Shown: one piece after another, positions 23,901 through 38,900 of the stretch
Layout: each line of letters starts with the position of its first letter
Numbering within the stretch: the first letter of the stretch is position 1
From: Paratrimastix pyriformis
Taxonomy: Eukaryota > Preaxostyla > Paratrimastigidae
Direction: 5' to 3'
Assembly: GCA_027972325.1 (NCBI GenBank)
Contig: JAPMOS010000028.1
Coordinates: forward strand, 62,001-126,000
DNA: 64,000 bases
The notes under the pieces: generated by a model
What the model was told of the DNA's origin: nothing
Seen by the model: only the letters and a program-made list of their open reading frames with translations
The model's database searches: none
Program-made: the position numbers and the translations under genes

Positions 23901-26900
23901 GGGCGCCCATCGCCCTGACCGAGGCCGCCATGGCTGTCGCACCCCCCATGAGCGAGCAGAACAAAACCAGCGCAATCATAGATGAAGACGAGCTCCTCCA
24001 CCAGCCCGGGCAAAACAGGGCGAGACGGGGCAGACATGAGAGTCGGGACCGCTCGGTGGCGCAGGTGACGAAGAGGCTCGCCAGGTTGGGGTTGGGCAGG
24101 GCCACACGGAGCCACGCACAGAGGACCTCCAGCTGGAGGTCGCTCAGGGTATCCTCCTCGCCGCATGTGCGGTAGAGCAGATTGTCCACGAGATGGCGGA
24201 AGACGAGCGAGTCCCAGTTGTTCGGGTGGGCAGCGAGGGCAGCCAGCAGCTCGCCGGGCACCAAGGCCGGCAGGCGTTCCTGCAACCGGGTTGCCACCAC
24301 TGCGTCGAAGGCCCTCTGCAGGCCCCCGTCAGGAGCCTCCCCTTGGGCCGCGGCCTCTGGACCTTCGCCTCCTTGTGCAACCTGGCCGTCCCCTTGGGCC
24401 TGACGGCTGCGCGGAGGTCATCATAGAAGACGGCGGATGAATAGGCTCAGCGCGGAGTAAAGCAACAAGATGTCAACAGACCCATGCATGACGTCCTGGC
24501 CGGTCTCACGGATGATGTCCCGAACGGCGGCTTCGAGGGCCTGGTACAGGTGGTGGAAGAAGGGGAACGTCGGCAGGTGGCCCAGCGACCCGATGTCTGC
24601 AAAGAAAAAGACGTACGGCACAGAACCGGTGAGCATGAAAGAAAGGCCGCCAAGCGACAGATCGGCGATCGAGAGGAAAAGAACCGCGAGGGATGGGTGA
24701 AGCGGTCGTTTCGACCGGTCGGCAGAAGGGACGGACCGGCCGTCGAGAGGGTCAAAGTCTTTTCGCGGAGTGGCTTCCCGAGGTAAAACTCGAAGCACGG
24801 CTCCCAGAGGGCGTCCTTGATCTGCGCAGATGTCCCCAGGCAGGAAATCGGACGAGGATGGAAGGATGAAAGGGCGGGAAAAAATGTGCTGAACCGACCT
24901 CCTGGGGCACCACGCGGGCCCTGAGGGCGTCCAGGTCGCCGTGCCGTGCGAGATCGACCAGAACCGGGCCCAAAAATTTCACCAGCTCGTTCCGGTACCT
25001 CATCCCCAGCGTCTCGCCCAGGCCCGTCCGGGCCTCGTGTCGCAGCAGGTCTGTCGCAGCACACTTCACACAATCGGCCAGTTCGCGCGGCGTCCAATGC
25101 TACGAGCGGAAAGGTGTTTTATGAGATGGTGTGGGAGGGAGGATGGAAAACTCGAAACCAGCAAACCAGAGAAGATGAGCAGCAGACCGCTTCAAAGGTT
25201 TTCATGAGAGGCAGGTCGGCCATGGCCAATTGGATGTGGCGCAGTCGCTCCCCGAGGGTGGCGGCTTTCAGGATGGCGGCATTCTGGGGGAACTTGGCCC
25301 CGGGTTTGGTCCAGAAGATGGTCGTCAGCACAGTCTGGATGGCCTTCTGGAAAGCCTCGGGTGTGACCCGGGCAATGGACACCGGCGCTGCTGGGATGGG
25401 TGCGGGTACAGCTTGGGCAGCGGCAGCGGCAGCGGCAGCTGGCGGAGCAGTGGGATCGGGATCGGGAGCAATAACGCGCTCGGCATCGGCCTCACCTAAA
25501 GCGGCCTCGTCGTCGTCGTCACCTTCGCCGTCGTCGCCGGGTGCGGGCGTTATGATTCTGCCCCCTCCGCAGGCCTGGCGGATCCACTCCTGCACATCGA
25601 CGCCGCACTTGGCCGAGCACTCGTCCAGGAAGACGTGCTCCTGCGGCCACCACCCGAACCACACCCGATGAAGAGGAGCGCGCCAAAGGGGGATGTCCGC
25701 CCAAATTCAAATCATCGGGAAGCCAGACCCATGTGGGCAGGAAGACGATGGGGTAGGGGCAGGTCCGTGTAGTAGAAGGAGAATTATCGCAGGGCATTGG
25801 CTTTGGGGCATTGGCTGGGGCCACCGGAGGCGCCCCGTGGGCAGCAGGGGTGGGACGTGCCAGGGCGGGCCGGAAGAGCAGCAGCAGGATGGTCACCTTT
25901 GGCGATCGGTTGGGCAGGGGCCGAAGGGCGTGCCGAATGGCGTTGACGCGCTGGGGCGAGATGCGGTCCATGTCACAGACGACCACGCAGACGTCGTGCT
26001 GCCTCGCCCCGTCCCTTGGAAGGAACGATGCGGCCATCTAGCGAGACCCGACTCCGCAGGAAGTTCGATCAGTGAGCAGGGCATGGGGCGGCAATAGGCA
26101 GGCCCTGTGCACACATGACAGGCATCGCGGGGGAGGGGGGAGGGAGGGGGGAGGGAGGGGAGGGAGGGGGGCATCAGCAAGAAGCAAACCGTGGTGGAGC
26201 TGGACCACTCGAGAGCGTCGAGCACCAGTGACTCTTGAGCTGCGAGGGGCGGCAGTTTCAGGGACTCCTTGATGGCGTTCACGTCGAGCAGGTCGGCCGA
26301 GTGGCGGCCGAAGACCAGGTACCGGCTGCAGGCGGGCTGGCCCGCCGCCTGGAGGGCGAGTGCTTTGTGGGCCAGCCGGTTGAGGGAGAAGTGCTCCTGG
26401 CCACTCAGGTAGAGGGTACTGAAGATGGCAGGCAGCTTGGTCCGGCAGAGGAAGAGCGACTCGGGCGGCATCGTCTGCAGCAGCCGCAAAATGACCTGCA
26501 GCGTTCGGGAGGAGAGCCCCACCAGGGACGGTACTGCGTGAAGAAAGGGAAGCGGTCACGAGGGGATGGCGGACATTGCGGGCCACCGTTCGAGCTTGGA
26601 CCTCGGGCTGGGACACGCCATCGATGGGGAGCCCACGGCAGGGGTCCTCGGTAAAGGCCGGGAACGTGGTGAACGCCTCATCAGCTGGGGGACAGTTTCG
26701 GTGAGCGGGCAGTGCTACAGGAGACGGGCCGACCTGGATGATCGGGGCCTCCGTAGGGGAGGGCCGAGGCGATGGCCGAGTAGATCGTGTCATCGTTGAG
26801 CATGAAGAAGTGCTCCTGGCCCACATGAGCCACGAAGGACCTCACCTTTTTGAGGGCTCCCTCGACGATGCTCGTGCGGTCGTCTCCCAGGTGGGCCAGC

Positions 26901-29900
26901 TGGGCTCGGTACAGTGGAGCCGGACCCACGGCAAACTTCTCGAACCGGTCCAGGAAGGGCACCGGAATCTCGCCCAACCTGCGGTCGCCACCAGCAAACA
27001 AGGCAGCAAAGGTCCGATGAGCAAGAGATCAGTGACGCCAGGTGGACGAGCAGAGCATAGCAATAGAGTGGCGCGGAACCAGACTTGGCGCGAGGCACCT
27101 GAATGACGAACTGGGCCTTCGGGTGGACCCTGACATACGAGACAAAGCTGCCCAGGGCGATGGCAGCGAACTCCTCGAGCTCGCCCCCCGGGGCACGGAT
27201 CCGCTGGAAACGCTGGTTGAAGACATCGTAAAGCGCCTCGTAGAGGCACTCGAGACCCGACAGGACGATCAGGCTGCCCTTCTCGATCATGATCTTGATG
27301 GAGGTCACCTGCTCCGCGCGCCAGTCCTCGTTCCGGGCGTCTTGAGGGAAATCGCTGCCCAGCAGCAGCGCCACCTTGCGACCTGCTGTTGCCACCTTGG
27401 GCAGGACGCACTCGCGGAAGAAGTGGTCATCGCTGGACTCGTCGATGACCAACTTGTACCGGGCCCGAAAGCCTAAGGAGAGACAAGGGGTGTCACCAAT
27501 CATGAATCCCGCACGGCAGACCGTCAGGGCTGACGGCCTCATCGCCAAGCGAGCGGGCGAGCAGGTCGATGGATGTGCTAGGGACGACGCGGTTGGGACC
27601 CTCGAGGAACGTGCCCCACTCAAGGGCCCGGAAGAAGTGGGCCAGAAGACGGCCGAATTCGGCCTCGGTGAGCCCCCCGTAGTGGCGTTCGAGAGATTGC
27701 AGAACGCTTTGCGGAGTCATTGGCCCGAGCTGACCCAGGACCATGCCATCCTGCGGATTGCGTACCTGCGGGGCAAGGTAATAGTGAGCCGCTCCGAGGA
27801 CCGAGATGGGCAGCAGAGGGGCACGGACCAAGAGCGACCGCAGGAAGTTGATGAAATCGCGCTGACCGAACTTGTGCAGATGCTCATCGGGGCACCTGGC
27901 CAGGTCCATGTGGGCCTGACAGAGGCGCTTGATGGTATTGGCAGCATCGTCCTGGAGGTCATGGGGGGGAGTATACCCGAGGACACCACGGGCGAGGATC
28001 TCGTAGTCCCCCACTTGCAGGGGGCGCCGGAAGACGAGCACGGCCCGGTTGGTCTTGGCCGCGTCGAGGGGCACGTTGGTGACCGCGATGAAGGCGCACT
28101 GGGGGTGGTCGAGCTGGTAGTGGAGCACCTTCAGCGAGTCCCGGCTCCGCTCGGGCAGCCCCTGACAACACATCACACACCCCCACGCGAAATCAGTTGG
28201 CAGCGCGGACACCGTGTGGCGGCGGAGAACAAACGAAGAGGAATGTGCGAGGTACCCTGGGGGGTCTTGCAGACCGCCTCGTCCATGAAGACGCACGAAC
28301 AGCTGCGAGGGCTGCTCCGTTGAGCCTGAGCGGCGCGCTCGAAAATGGCGATGACCTCCTCATTGCGGCTGGCCTTGCTGCACTGGTAGATGAACGCCTC
28401 CAGGGCCGGGTAGCGGCGCCAGTCACTACGGGAAGGCGGCAGGTGGAACAAATGAAGGGGATGCAAGAGATGTGGGGCGGCTATCTCAGGTGCAGGCGTG
28501 ACGGGTGGCAGCCGGATGGACGAGCAGACTCATGTGCCGAGTAAGGGCCCTTGAGGTTTTCGCGGACGCGCTCGAATGAGAGCGTCTTCGAGGCGCCAGG
28601 CTGAAAGGAAAAAGAGCATTAAAGGTAGTGGTGAGTCAGGGCAGGGGGGATGGGACGGGGGAACAGACGGGACCCTGGATGATGAGGGGCGTGCGGGTGA
28701 GGGCGCACACGATCGAGACGAAGACGTTTTCCTTGATGGCCCACGTCTGGGCGATGCCCTTCCCGTAGTTGAAGTTGGCCAGGAAGGCATCCATTTGATC
28801 GGCCAGGATCTTGCCCAGGTCCGCTGCACATCCCCCGAGCAACCACGTGGTACCAGCGAGTCCGAAGCGGAAATCGGTGAGACTGGTATTCGACCAGTGG
28901 CTCCCGGCGGCGGGTGGGCTGACAGGACTAACGGACCGCCGGGGAGGTAACGAGAAACCACCGCTCTGACGCTCCTCTGTTCGGCGTCGCTGAGGCAGAA
29001 GTAGTAGCTCATCGAGAGCGCCAGGAGGAACGAGTCCCGCTGCAGAAAAGGCCCGGTGAAGCCAAGAAGAAGGGCCAGGCAAGGGCCGACCAACTCGGTG
29101 GGGGCATCACACAACAGACCCGAATCTGTTGAACGGAGCCGCCCGGGGGTGGTGCCTTCCGCGCTTCCTGAGCCAGACGCTTCTCCAGAGTGAGCTGAGG
29201 CCGCATGGCCAAGGGGGCATGGGGGCCATCCCTCTGGGCGGCCTCTCGTCGGGCCAGGTCGGCCTCGGCTTCTTGAGCATCTCTCGCCACCTCCCGCTCC
29301 ATGGCCTCCAGCTGCTCGGGCCGGAAAACCCGTCGCCCAAAGTGCCCCTGGAAGAACCTGGGGAGGGGAGGGTCGGTGTTGCAACGCAAAATGTTCAGGC
29401 AGACTTCATCAGGCGCAGTGTACGCTGGAAGTCGCGCTGCGAGAGGATGCGGCGGTCAGGGAGGGGCTTGCCCTCCCGCCTGCACTGTGCCAGCAAGGCT
29501 CGGTCCTCGTCCGACAGCTGCCTTTCCCGTTCGGCCGTCTCCCAGTCGCCCTTCCTGTACCCGTCCCAGAAAGTGAGCCGGCCACGGTTGCTTGGCAGCA
29601 GACTTGACGAGCTGGTGGACCTCGTGGAGGATGCGCGCGAAGGAACTCATCTCCGCACGCTCCTCCAGGGGGAAGATCAGGTCCGACTGGGCCATGGCGA
29701 ACATCGCCCCCAGGTACTCGGTCTCCTGTTCCTTGTTCAGCCGTCCGTAGTTCAGCTACCGTCAATTGCCGTGCGATGTGAAGCGAGGGGAAGAAGTGAA
29801 TCGGCGTGCCAGTGTCTGCATGTGTCCGTGACGGGTGTCTGTATGTCAGTGTCTGTGATCTGGCAGTGGGAAGGAAGGAGGAGAGGGGAGACCTTGAGCA

Positions 29901-32900
29901 GGTGGGCCGAGAGGGCGAGAGGGTGGACGTTGTAGCCGGTCTCGTAGTGCTGTGTGCCCGCGGCCCGCTGGTCGGTGTTGAGCATCCGCGAAACGGGGTT
30001 GCAGGCCGCAACCAGGAAGAGGTTGTCCGCCAGAGGCACCCCGTCGTCCAAGATCCGGTCGCACAGCACGTTTTTCACTGGGGGGGGGACCGGGTGTCGA
30101 TTGACCACACGGGCCCATCCAGCCGGGGGCCACAGACCGTAGCCCTCATGCCGAGTGGTGTTGATCTCGTCCAGGAAGACGGCCACCTGGAGGTAGCTCC
30201 GCCGCAGGGCGGTTTGGTTGGCGGCCGAGATGGCGTCCCGCAGCGAGTCCCGGGTGAGCGAGCCGTGCACCCCGATCGAGCGGAACACCTGGCCGTGGGG
30301 GCGGAGGGGCAAGCAGTGATCGAGCAAAGATAAGGAAAGGAGAGAGAGGGCGGAAGTAACCAGGGCGGCGAGGCTGTCAACCTTGAAGAGATCGGCGTGG
30401 ATGGCGCTGTCCAAGAGGTCGGCTGTCCCATCGTAGCCGGCCGGCTCGCCGGCGTGGTCCGCCCTCGAGCGCCCGCACCTGACGCAGGTGTCGTCGATCC
30501 CGCGGAAGTCGCGGCACTCTGGGGAAGAGGAGGACAGGGCAAGCGACGGTGATACGGCGCCTGAGAAAAACGGGGTGTGGGTGTTGGCGGACCATCGCGC
30601 GCGCGCGCCAGGTGCCCGTCGTCGACATCAAGCAGCCTGAGGCGGCCCTCGTGCGGAGACAGTGCCCCCAGAAGATACCCGTTGCAGGCGGCTCCAATAA
30701 CCTTGGCGAAGGGATGCTCCCGGCGGAACATGGGGCGCAGCCGCGCAGAGAGGGCGTCCTCTGCGAATGGGGCCAAAAAAAAGCAACGGACTCATCAGCA
30801 ACGTGGACGGCGGCGCTTTCGAGTCCATGAGGTGCAGCCCGGGGCGAACCTTGGCAGCGGCGGAGATCGGCCTCGGGATGGGCCTCGGGCACCTCGGTGG
30901 GCAGGACCGGGAGGGCGTACACAACCCAGCCGGCGCCCACAGGCACAGGGCTATCCGCGCGGAGCTCCTTCAATGGGGCCCCGGCTTCCAGGGGGCCAGC
31001 AAAGAGCTACGGACAGGGCAAGAAGCCAATATGTGGCGGCGATGTTTTGCTTCCCGCGCGGAGCGGACCTTGAATGGGGCCTCGCGGGCGAAGTGTCGTG
31101 CGAACTCGGCCAGGGTGGCGGGCACCGCGACCCAGCGCCCGGGCTGGGGATCCTCCACCGAGCAGAGCAGCACCGACGCAGCCCCACCATCCGGCTTTTG
31201 GGTCTGGGCGACCTGCAATCTGTGGATGGCGGGGAGAATATCCCCCTGCAGAACGTACACATAACATGTGTCAGGTGTGAGGCCGGAAGAGACGGGCAGT
31301 GCTGGCTGGTCGCGGGCTGCAGGGAAGGAATCGGACCGCAAAGTATTCCATGAAGCCGGCCAGGGGGAAGCGGCGGCCGAGCCCATTGACCAGGTGGGCC
31401 CATACCTCGCACAGCTTGGTCTTGCCCACACCTGCAGGTAGGTCGGCGAGATGAGATGGAGGAAGACTGGCGTTATCTGCGGACCGGTGTCGCCTTCGAT
31501 GATGGTGGTCACCCCGCTGAGGGCCCGCTCGTGGAGGTGGATCATCTTCATGGCAAAGTCCATCGTGAGCACTGCCATGGGGGGCGCCGGCAGAATGTGA
31601 TGCAGGGAAATGATGCGTAAATGGCAGAGCATGCGGGATTCGAGGCAGGGCGAGGGGAGGCAGACCGTAATTGTGCTCGGCCAGGATGGCGGTGGCATGT
31701 TCAGTGGAGACGCCGAGGGGGCGGGCGACGAGTTCGATCAGCTCCGCCCGAGAGAGTCTGGCCCCTGCCAGCTTGGTGGTCGGGAAGAGGACGCCCCCGC
31801 TGGGCCGCCGGGGGGGCCGCTCGATGAAGATGCGCGCAATTTCGGTTGCTTCTTCGTCAGTTGGGTTCGGGTTCCTGCCCGAGTGGACGTACTGCAGCTT
31901 GACCGACCGGTCCTCCTCGATGGGCAGTAGCTGCGAGAAGTGCCGGGCCGCCCAGTTGGCCTGGTCCAGCTTGGCCTCGGAGAACTGGCGAATCTCGTCC
32001 AGGAACTGCAGAGCGAGGAGGAGGAGGTGTTTACGACACACGGCTGAGAGGAGGGGAGCCGACCTGGCGGATGACGATGACCCGCGCCTCGGGATACTCA
32101 AAGCGGTCCACCCAGCGCTCAAAGAGTCGGATCTTGTGCGCGAGCAAAGCAATACAGTGGCGCTGATCGACTTTGACCAAGTCTCCGCGCAGCTCGGTGT
32201 GCGACCCCCCGAGGGCCGGGATCTCCCGCTGCACCTTCTTGGGCAGATACTTGGCCAGCAAGGCCAGGGCCTGCGGGGCGGCCACCTCGAGGGCACTGAC
32301 TTGGGAAACGATGTCCCGGTCGGGGTTCGATGCATCCGCGAGGAACCGCTTGCCTGCCGCGTTAGCCGAATAGGCTGCAGTAGGGGGGGGGGGGGGGGGG
32401 GGGGGGGGGTCGCGGTGAATTGAAGAAAAACCGCTCGGACAGAAAGGAACGGGCGACTGACGGGGGGGCACGGACCCTGGAGGTACTTGCAGACGAGGGC
32501 GCAGTTGGGCTCGGAGACGTCGTACGGGAGGCTGTCGGCATTGACCAGCTGGGCGGATGGAGTGGCCAGGTGGAGGACGGGCAGGTGGTCCCTGAGGATG
32601 GCCGGCCCACGCTCCTCGGTGTCTGTGAGGACACTCGAGCCGCATTCGGGGGGCACCTCGTCGACCCTGGGCTGCATCGTGGCCGGGATCTCCACCAGGA
32701 AGTGCCACCGAGGGGCCGCGGCAGGCCGCATGGCGAAGCATTGAGCCGAGTGGAGGTCGCTGACCGCGTGCAGCACCAACAAGTGGAAGAAGAACGCGTT
32801 GACCAGCTCCATGTCCGCGTAGCTGGACGTGAAACCGATCAGGTGGAGTGAACGAGATGTCGAAATGGAAAGAGGGAGGAAAGTCCGGCCAGACGGCAGA

Positions 32901-35900
32901 CCCGGAGATGTTGAAATGGATGTAATGTTCCGCGTCGTCCCCCTTCGCTTGCAGAGTGGCCAGCGCCTCGACGGCCGAGGCGAACTGGAAGTCCTCCAGG
33001 ATGGGGATGGTCACGCAGTCTGAGGGGAAGGGCGGTGTGAGCGAAAAACATCCCCACTCTCAGTGGCCTCCTAAATGAGACCCGGAGAACGGACTCGGTG
33101 CATTGCGTCGGATGTGGTAGGTCTTGCCATTGCCGGCCCGCCCTGTGACGCACTCGACGTCAAAGGGGCGCCGCGACTCCGCGAGGCGAGCGCGGAGGTC
33201 GGCCTCGGGCAGGCGTTGGCTGGGCTCGTACTCGACGAAGGGCACCAGGTGGGTCTCGCTGAGGCTGCAGGGCCGATCGGCCGTCTGGACGACGACGAGG
33301 CGGGGATCGGGGGCGCCTGGTGCCGCTTGGAGCCGGTTGCGGTAGTACCACGAGCAGCGGTCGAGGAGGATCTTCTGCAGGTCGTAGGGGAGCCGCCCCG
33401 CGTGGATAACCGTGTAGCAGCGATCGGTGTGATGCTCGGCACGCTCGAAGAAGAGGGCCAGCGCCTCGGTGGTCGTCTCGGGGCCGCACCACAGCAGGTC
33501 GGAATGCTCAGGCAGCCGCTCCGGGTAGAGCCGAAGCAACACCGACAGCAGATCCAGCCCACTGGGCATGGGGTGTGGGTGGAGAGGGGTGTTTGTTCCC
33601 GGCGATCGTGGTTCTGGTGAGCAGCTTCCCATCCCTTCGAGGGTCTGAGGCAGACCAGCATGGCCGGCCGAGGCGGTGGTTGCGGGGAGGGCTGCAGGCC
33701 TCGGCCATCAGCACCAGCGCCTGCCCTTGGTGAGGCATCGTCGCAAATCCGCGTCCTGCTTGAGATGGTCGGAATCCCAGTGCTTTGATGCCTGGGGTCT
33801 GCTGGAGGGCCCCCTCGAGGTGGAGCAGGAAGTCGCCACATGCCTCGGCAGTCTTGATCAGCATGTTCCCCGCCGGGAGGGTCAGATCCTAGGGAACGGG
33901 AACGGGATCAGAGGACCGAGATGAGATGAGATGGGTCGTGAAGAGGAGCAGAAATAGGCTGTCCGATGTCCATACCACGAACGGCAGCAGACCCACGCGG
34001 CCCGGTCAGCGGGGTCGATCTGCAAACTGTATGTTTGGGGGACGCCGGTGTCGGGCACCCACTGGTCCAGGTTCGGCACCAACTCTTGGAAGAAGGGCAC
34101 CCGGGCGAGGGCCGCCTCGATGGCCGGTCTGAGGTTGCCCTGGTGGGGGAAGACCAGCGAGAGGAGCGGCATGGCCTGGGCGTACTGGCGCTTGTTGAGG
34201 AAGCCCGCCAGGCGGAAGAGGTCCCGCTTGGGCAGGAAGGCCAGGTAAGGGTGGGCCGCCCGGGCATGCAAAAAGTCATCACTCCAAGAAATGTTGGCCT
34301 GCGCGATCGGAGGGAAAGAGATGCGTGGGGTTGGAGAGCGCCAACAGGGCATGCAATACGGACATGTTGACCATTGTTGATGATGGTCTGCAGGTGATCC
34401 GGCTGGAGCTTCGAGAGGGAGATCGTCAGACGGGCGTTTTGAAGCCTGGGGCGGCGACCGAGGCGAGAGGCAAAGAGAGGAACGAGACGACGGGGGGCAA
34501 GAAGGAGGTGTGGAGTGAGAATTATTCGCACCGCGTTGTCCAACGAACGGGAGGATGCGGGATCATCGGGAAAGCGCCTGGTCTTAAGGCAAACAAGCTG
34601 CCAGGCGGGGCGGACCGTGGATGGCCGTCTTTGGCGAGGGCCTGGGCGGCCTCGCGGATCAGGCTAACCAGGTCGTGCTTCTGGATGAAGTCTTCAATGC
34701 GCCGCTGGGCATCCGGCGGCTGTCCCAGATCGTGGTGCGGGAGACACGAAAGAAATGGTTGAGCGAACCGGAGCCTGGCAAGAGCGGGAGTAGCTGGTCG
34801 GACCTGGGAGTCCCGGATGAGCCTCAGGTGACGCCGCATGTCGACGATCTCCAGCTCGGAGACGGAGATGGCCTGGCCCTCGGCCGGGTGCCAGATGCCG
34901 ATGAGCTTGCTCTGCCCGTGGAGGTTAAACTGCAGCTCGAGGGCCCCCTGGGTCAGGTCTTCCATGAGGCCCAAGGCGTGTTGCTCTGCGGAAGACGCCA
35001 GAAAAACGGGTGCGAGAAGGAAGGGGGAGCGAGTCGATGAGCGCAGAAGGACATATCCATTCCCCCACGGGTTGAGGACGGACCGGGCGTGTCGTTGTTG
35101 AACCAGCGCCGAATCTGGGACACGGAAACGCAGACGTTGCTCAGCCGGCCCAGCATCCCCGCGAATTGAGGGGTCTCGGGCTGCACACAAACGACGCACG
35201 GGGGGGGGGTCAAGCCCCCGATTCCCGATGAATCAACCTAGAGGGTCAGTCAGTCCCCACTGTCCGACCGTACGGTGATGGCGATTTGGCCTGTTTTGCG
35301 ATTTGCAGGTTGATGGGCACTGTTAGGTGGAACAATTTCCCAGGGTTGTGCGGACACCGGAAGGAGGCAACCAACAACCGACCTGGAGCCGCTCACGAAG
35401 AATTCCGATACACTCCATGGGGTGGCGGGCGGGGTCGAAAGCTTCCGCGAGGATGGGCAGCCACTCGTTGAGGTCGCTGATGACGCGTTGGTCATAGGCG
35501 TTCCGGTCGTCCTGGCGGAGGCGACTCTGGACCATGGTCCGCTTGGCCTCGTAGCGCTCGCGCCAGTCAGGCCCGACGAAGACCATCTCCATCATCCACT
35601 TGTGAAGGGCCGGACATTCGGCCAGCTTGGAGAAGATCTGACCCAGTTGCGGGGCTCCCCTCCCCAGCAGATCCCGGAATGCCTATGGAGAAGACCGGAT
35701 CAGAGTCTTCCGATCCGACCAGTTTTGGGTGCGCGCGGACCTTGCCCATGCCCGGGTCGTATTGGAACTTCTCATTGATGACTTCAGGCAGCGCATCCAC
35801 CAATTCGCACAGCCTCTGATACTGGGCTGCGTCGGGGCCCGGCCTGATGCGAAACTGCTGGAATACTTGTGGGATGAACTGGGAAGGCAGAGAGGGGAGC

Positions 35901-38900
35901 AGATGTGAGGGTGACCGTTTGAGGGCCGTCAGGCATGTCCGGACCCTGGCGACGCTGTAGAAGGACAGGAACCACACGATCTCTTCGACGAGCTGCAGCG
36001 AGCTTTCTTTCATGTCGGCGTCGGGGAAGAATCCACGTCTAAGGATCAAAGGGCGAGAATGCGGTGATGACCGGCGGGAGGGCAGCCAGACAGGGCAGCC
36101 ATCTCCTCTTGGGGGGAGCCGGCCGCGAAGTGGCCTTGGTGCTTCATGATGGTCAGCGTGTCGCTTTTGAACAGGATCTGCCACAGGTCCTCCCGGATGG
36201 ATTGCAGCAGGGGGGTCCCCTTGGCAGTCATCTCCCCCAGGTCGGACACCGCATAGGGATGGTCAATGGCATCAGGGTAGAGGGCCTTCAGCCCGTCCCG
36301 AAGGAGGCTCATGAAGATGGCGCTCCGATGGGCCGCAAAGTGACGCAGAATCGCGAAAGAACCGGGGTTGAACAGACTCCTCTCCAGCTCGGAGAGCGCC
36401 GGCAGAAGCTGCTCCAGAGTCCTGGTGGCGAAGAAGGCAGCCATGAAGGGTCGTGGGGGTGTGGTGACGACACAGACAGATCGGGCAAGCGGAGCTTGAG
36501 CTCGTCGACACGCTGACTCTCCCGTTGCACACGAATGGCGGCCTCACGGCAAAGGGAAAGGCACAGTTGGATGTCCTGAATGGACGAGTTGGGGTGTGAG
36601 TCGGGTGAGTGAGAAAGAAGAAAGGACGGAGAGAAGATCAAGCGGGCAAAGGAGGCACAACAACAACCACGCGGTTGGCATGGCACGGACATCGAGAGTC
36701 GCGGCGATCGCAGCGATTGTTTCCAACTGGGATTTCACGAGGCGGTCCAACGGGCCTTGCCTCATCAAGCCGCGCACTAGCACAACGCAGAGGGATCGGA
36801 ATGGCGAGTTTTGGTGAACCCCCACGGATTAAAAGGGGCGCGGACAGTCGAAAAGGCCAAGCATCGGCAGAGGGACTCCGGGTTCGGTGCTGAAGACTCC
36901 GCTGAGGATGCCCAGCGTCTGCGTGACCTGCGGGGGGCCGAGCAAAGCACAAGGGCAAATCGGATCGTGGAGCGATCGCATGGGCTCGGCGGACCGAATC
37001 GGGATGCTTGAGTGACATCCCCAGGTTTGGCACGCAGGGGGCGAAGACCCGCAGCTGGGCGATGGGAACTTTCAGCTGGTGTATGTGCCAAAAGAAAGAC
37101 GAGTACTCCGTGGTCACCTAGCGGGGAACCCATTCACATGATGATCAGCCCAAGAGCCCCGGGAATGGCGAGGCAGACCCTCCCGAGCACATCGTGTGCC
37201 TCGGGGCACAGAACGGGCACAGGGGGCCTTGATTGGGTGATGTGTTATCGAGAAGGAAACGAAAGGCAGGGGAGCAGACAGCTGCATGCGCTGGAAGAGG
37301 AGCCCGAAGAAGAGCCCAAAGTGTTGCGGCGGCTGGCGGGACGAATCCGGGGGCAGGTTCTCGAGGACATAGTGGGCGAAGGTGGTCGGCACAATGCTGC
37401 GAATCAACGGGTGGCGGAATGAGGTGCGATAAACGATGCTGCGGACCACTCGGGGGTGTATTGCGTCACAACGAACTTCTCCAAGGCCGCGAAAAGTGGA
37501 GCCAGATGGATCCCTTGCGACGCCCGGGCCTGCACCCACATGATTCCAGAGAACGAGAGAAGAAGGACGAAATGCCGAAACGGAAGCGAGCGGAAACAGA
37601 CGATGGCGCGGATTGCCTCATTCGCAAGGGCAAGGGGCAAGGGTGCCGACAGTCTTTTGCACTGATCCTGCAGGGTCACGAAGAGCCTCACGAAGGGGCT
37701 GACGACATCGCTGTAGTGCATGCTGAAAACCTCCATCGTGGGGGCTGAGAGGGCATCCTGAGCGAAGCGAACAAAAAATGATGGAGGTGTGAAAATGTCG
37801 GAACTGCATATTCCGTCTGGTTAATGTTCGATTGAAATTGTGATGGAATTGTGAATAACAATGAGCTTCGAAAAAAGTCGACGTCTCAAGGGTTTGGAAT
37901 GGGAGGGGTGCGTTCTGGTGGCATACTTTGTCCGGCAAACGGCGCGGTTGTCCCAGGTCCTGGACCTCCTCCGGCTAATGTTTCTATTCCCCACAGGGCA
38001 ACCCAATTATCTCTTTTTTTCTGTCTTCTTCGTTTCTTTCGCTCGGAGGCTGCACACAGAACGAAAATGACAGACCGTGCAGAGGGTCCGAAACTTGGCG
38101 AGGAAGTCGGGCGTCGGGATGATTTTTACGAGGGCCGGCGCAGTCTGGGCCAGCAGCTGGGCAAGTTGCACGAAGTAGGCGTGCGGGTAGCTTTTCTGGT
38201 GGGGTGCGGCCCGGGCCTTCTCGTCGAGCGCCCTGCGGCAGAAGGTGAAATGAAAGAGACGATGCGTCCCTGAGGCGGCGGACAGACTTGAGGTTCGCCA
38301 GGCAGCTGGCCGACATCTTCAGCAGGCACTCCTGTAAGGCCTCCACCCGATGGGCCTGGGAGGGGGCCTGGCAGCCTGCGTGGCGAGTCACGAAGAAGAA
38401 CGGGTGAGCGACATCGAGCCGATCGGGGGGGAGCCACCAAAGGCCCCGGCACAGACGGGTGTGGGCGAGTGGGGTCCGGCAGCAAGGGGGGGCCTCGACG
38501 GCGCAGTAGCGGTTGAACAGCCCGACGTGGACTGTGTTGTGGAGGGGCGCCTTACGCCAGTCGGGGTGGTTGATCTCGGCCAGGCGGGCCATCAGGGCCG
38601 GCGGGGGGCAGGGGAACTCGGCGGCGGCCTTGAGGTGGGCTGGCGTGACCTTGCCCTTGACGGCCCGCAAGGCGAGCTCGGGCAGGCGCCTCTGCACGTG
38701 GGCGGGCCACTCGAGGTCCGGCTGCCTGGCGTGCAGCTCCTCCATGCCGCTGGTGGTGTGGCGCCATGGGTGAAACCGAGACGGCGGGATGATGGGCGCC
38801 CAGACCGGGCATACCGCAGCGCGTCGGGGAGGGACTCGGCCAGGGGCCCCAGCAGGCAGTCGCAGTACGCGGGCGCCAAATCTCGCAGGGCGGGGACAAG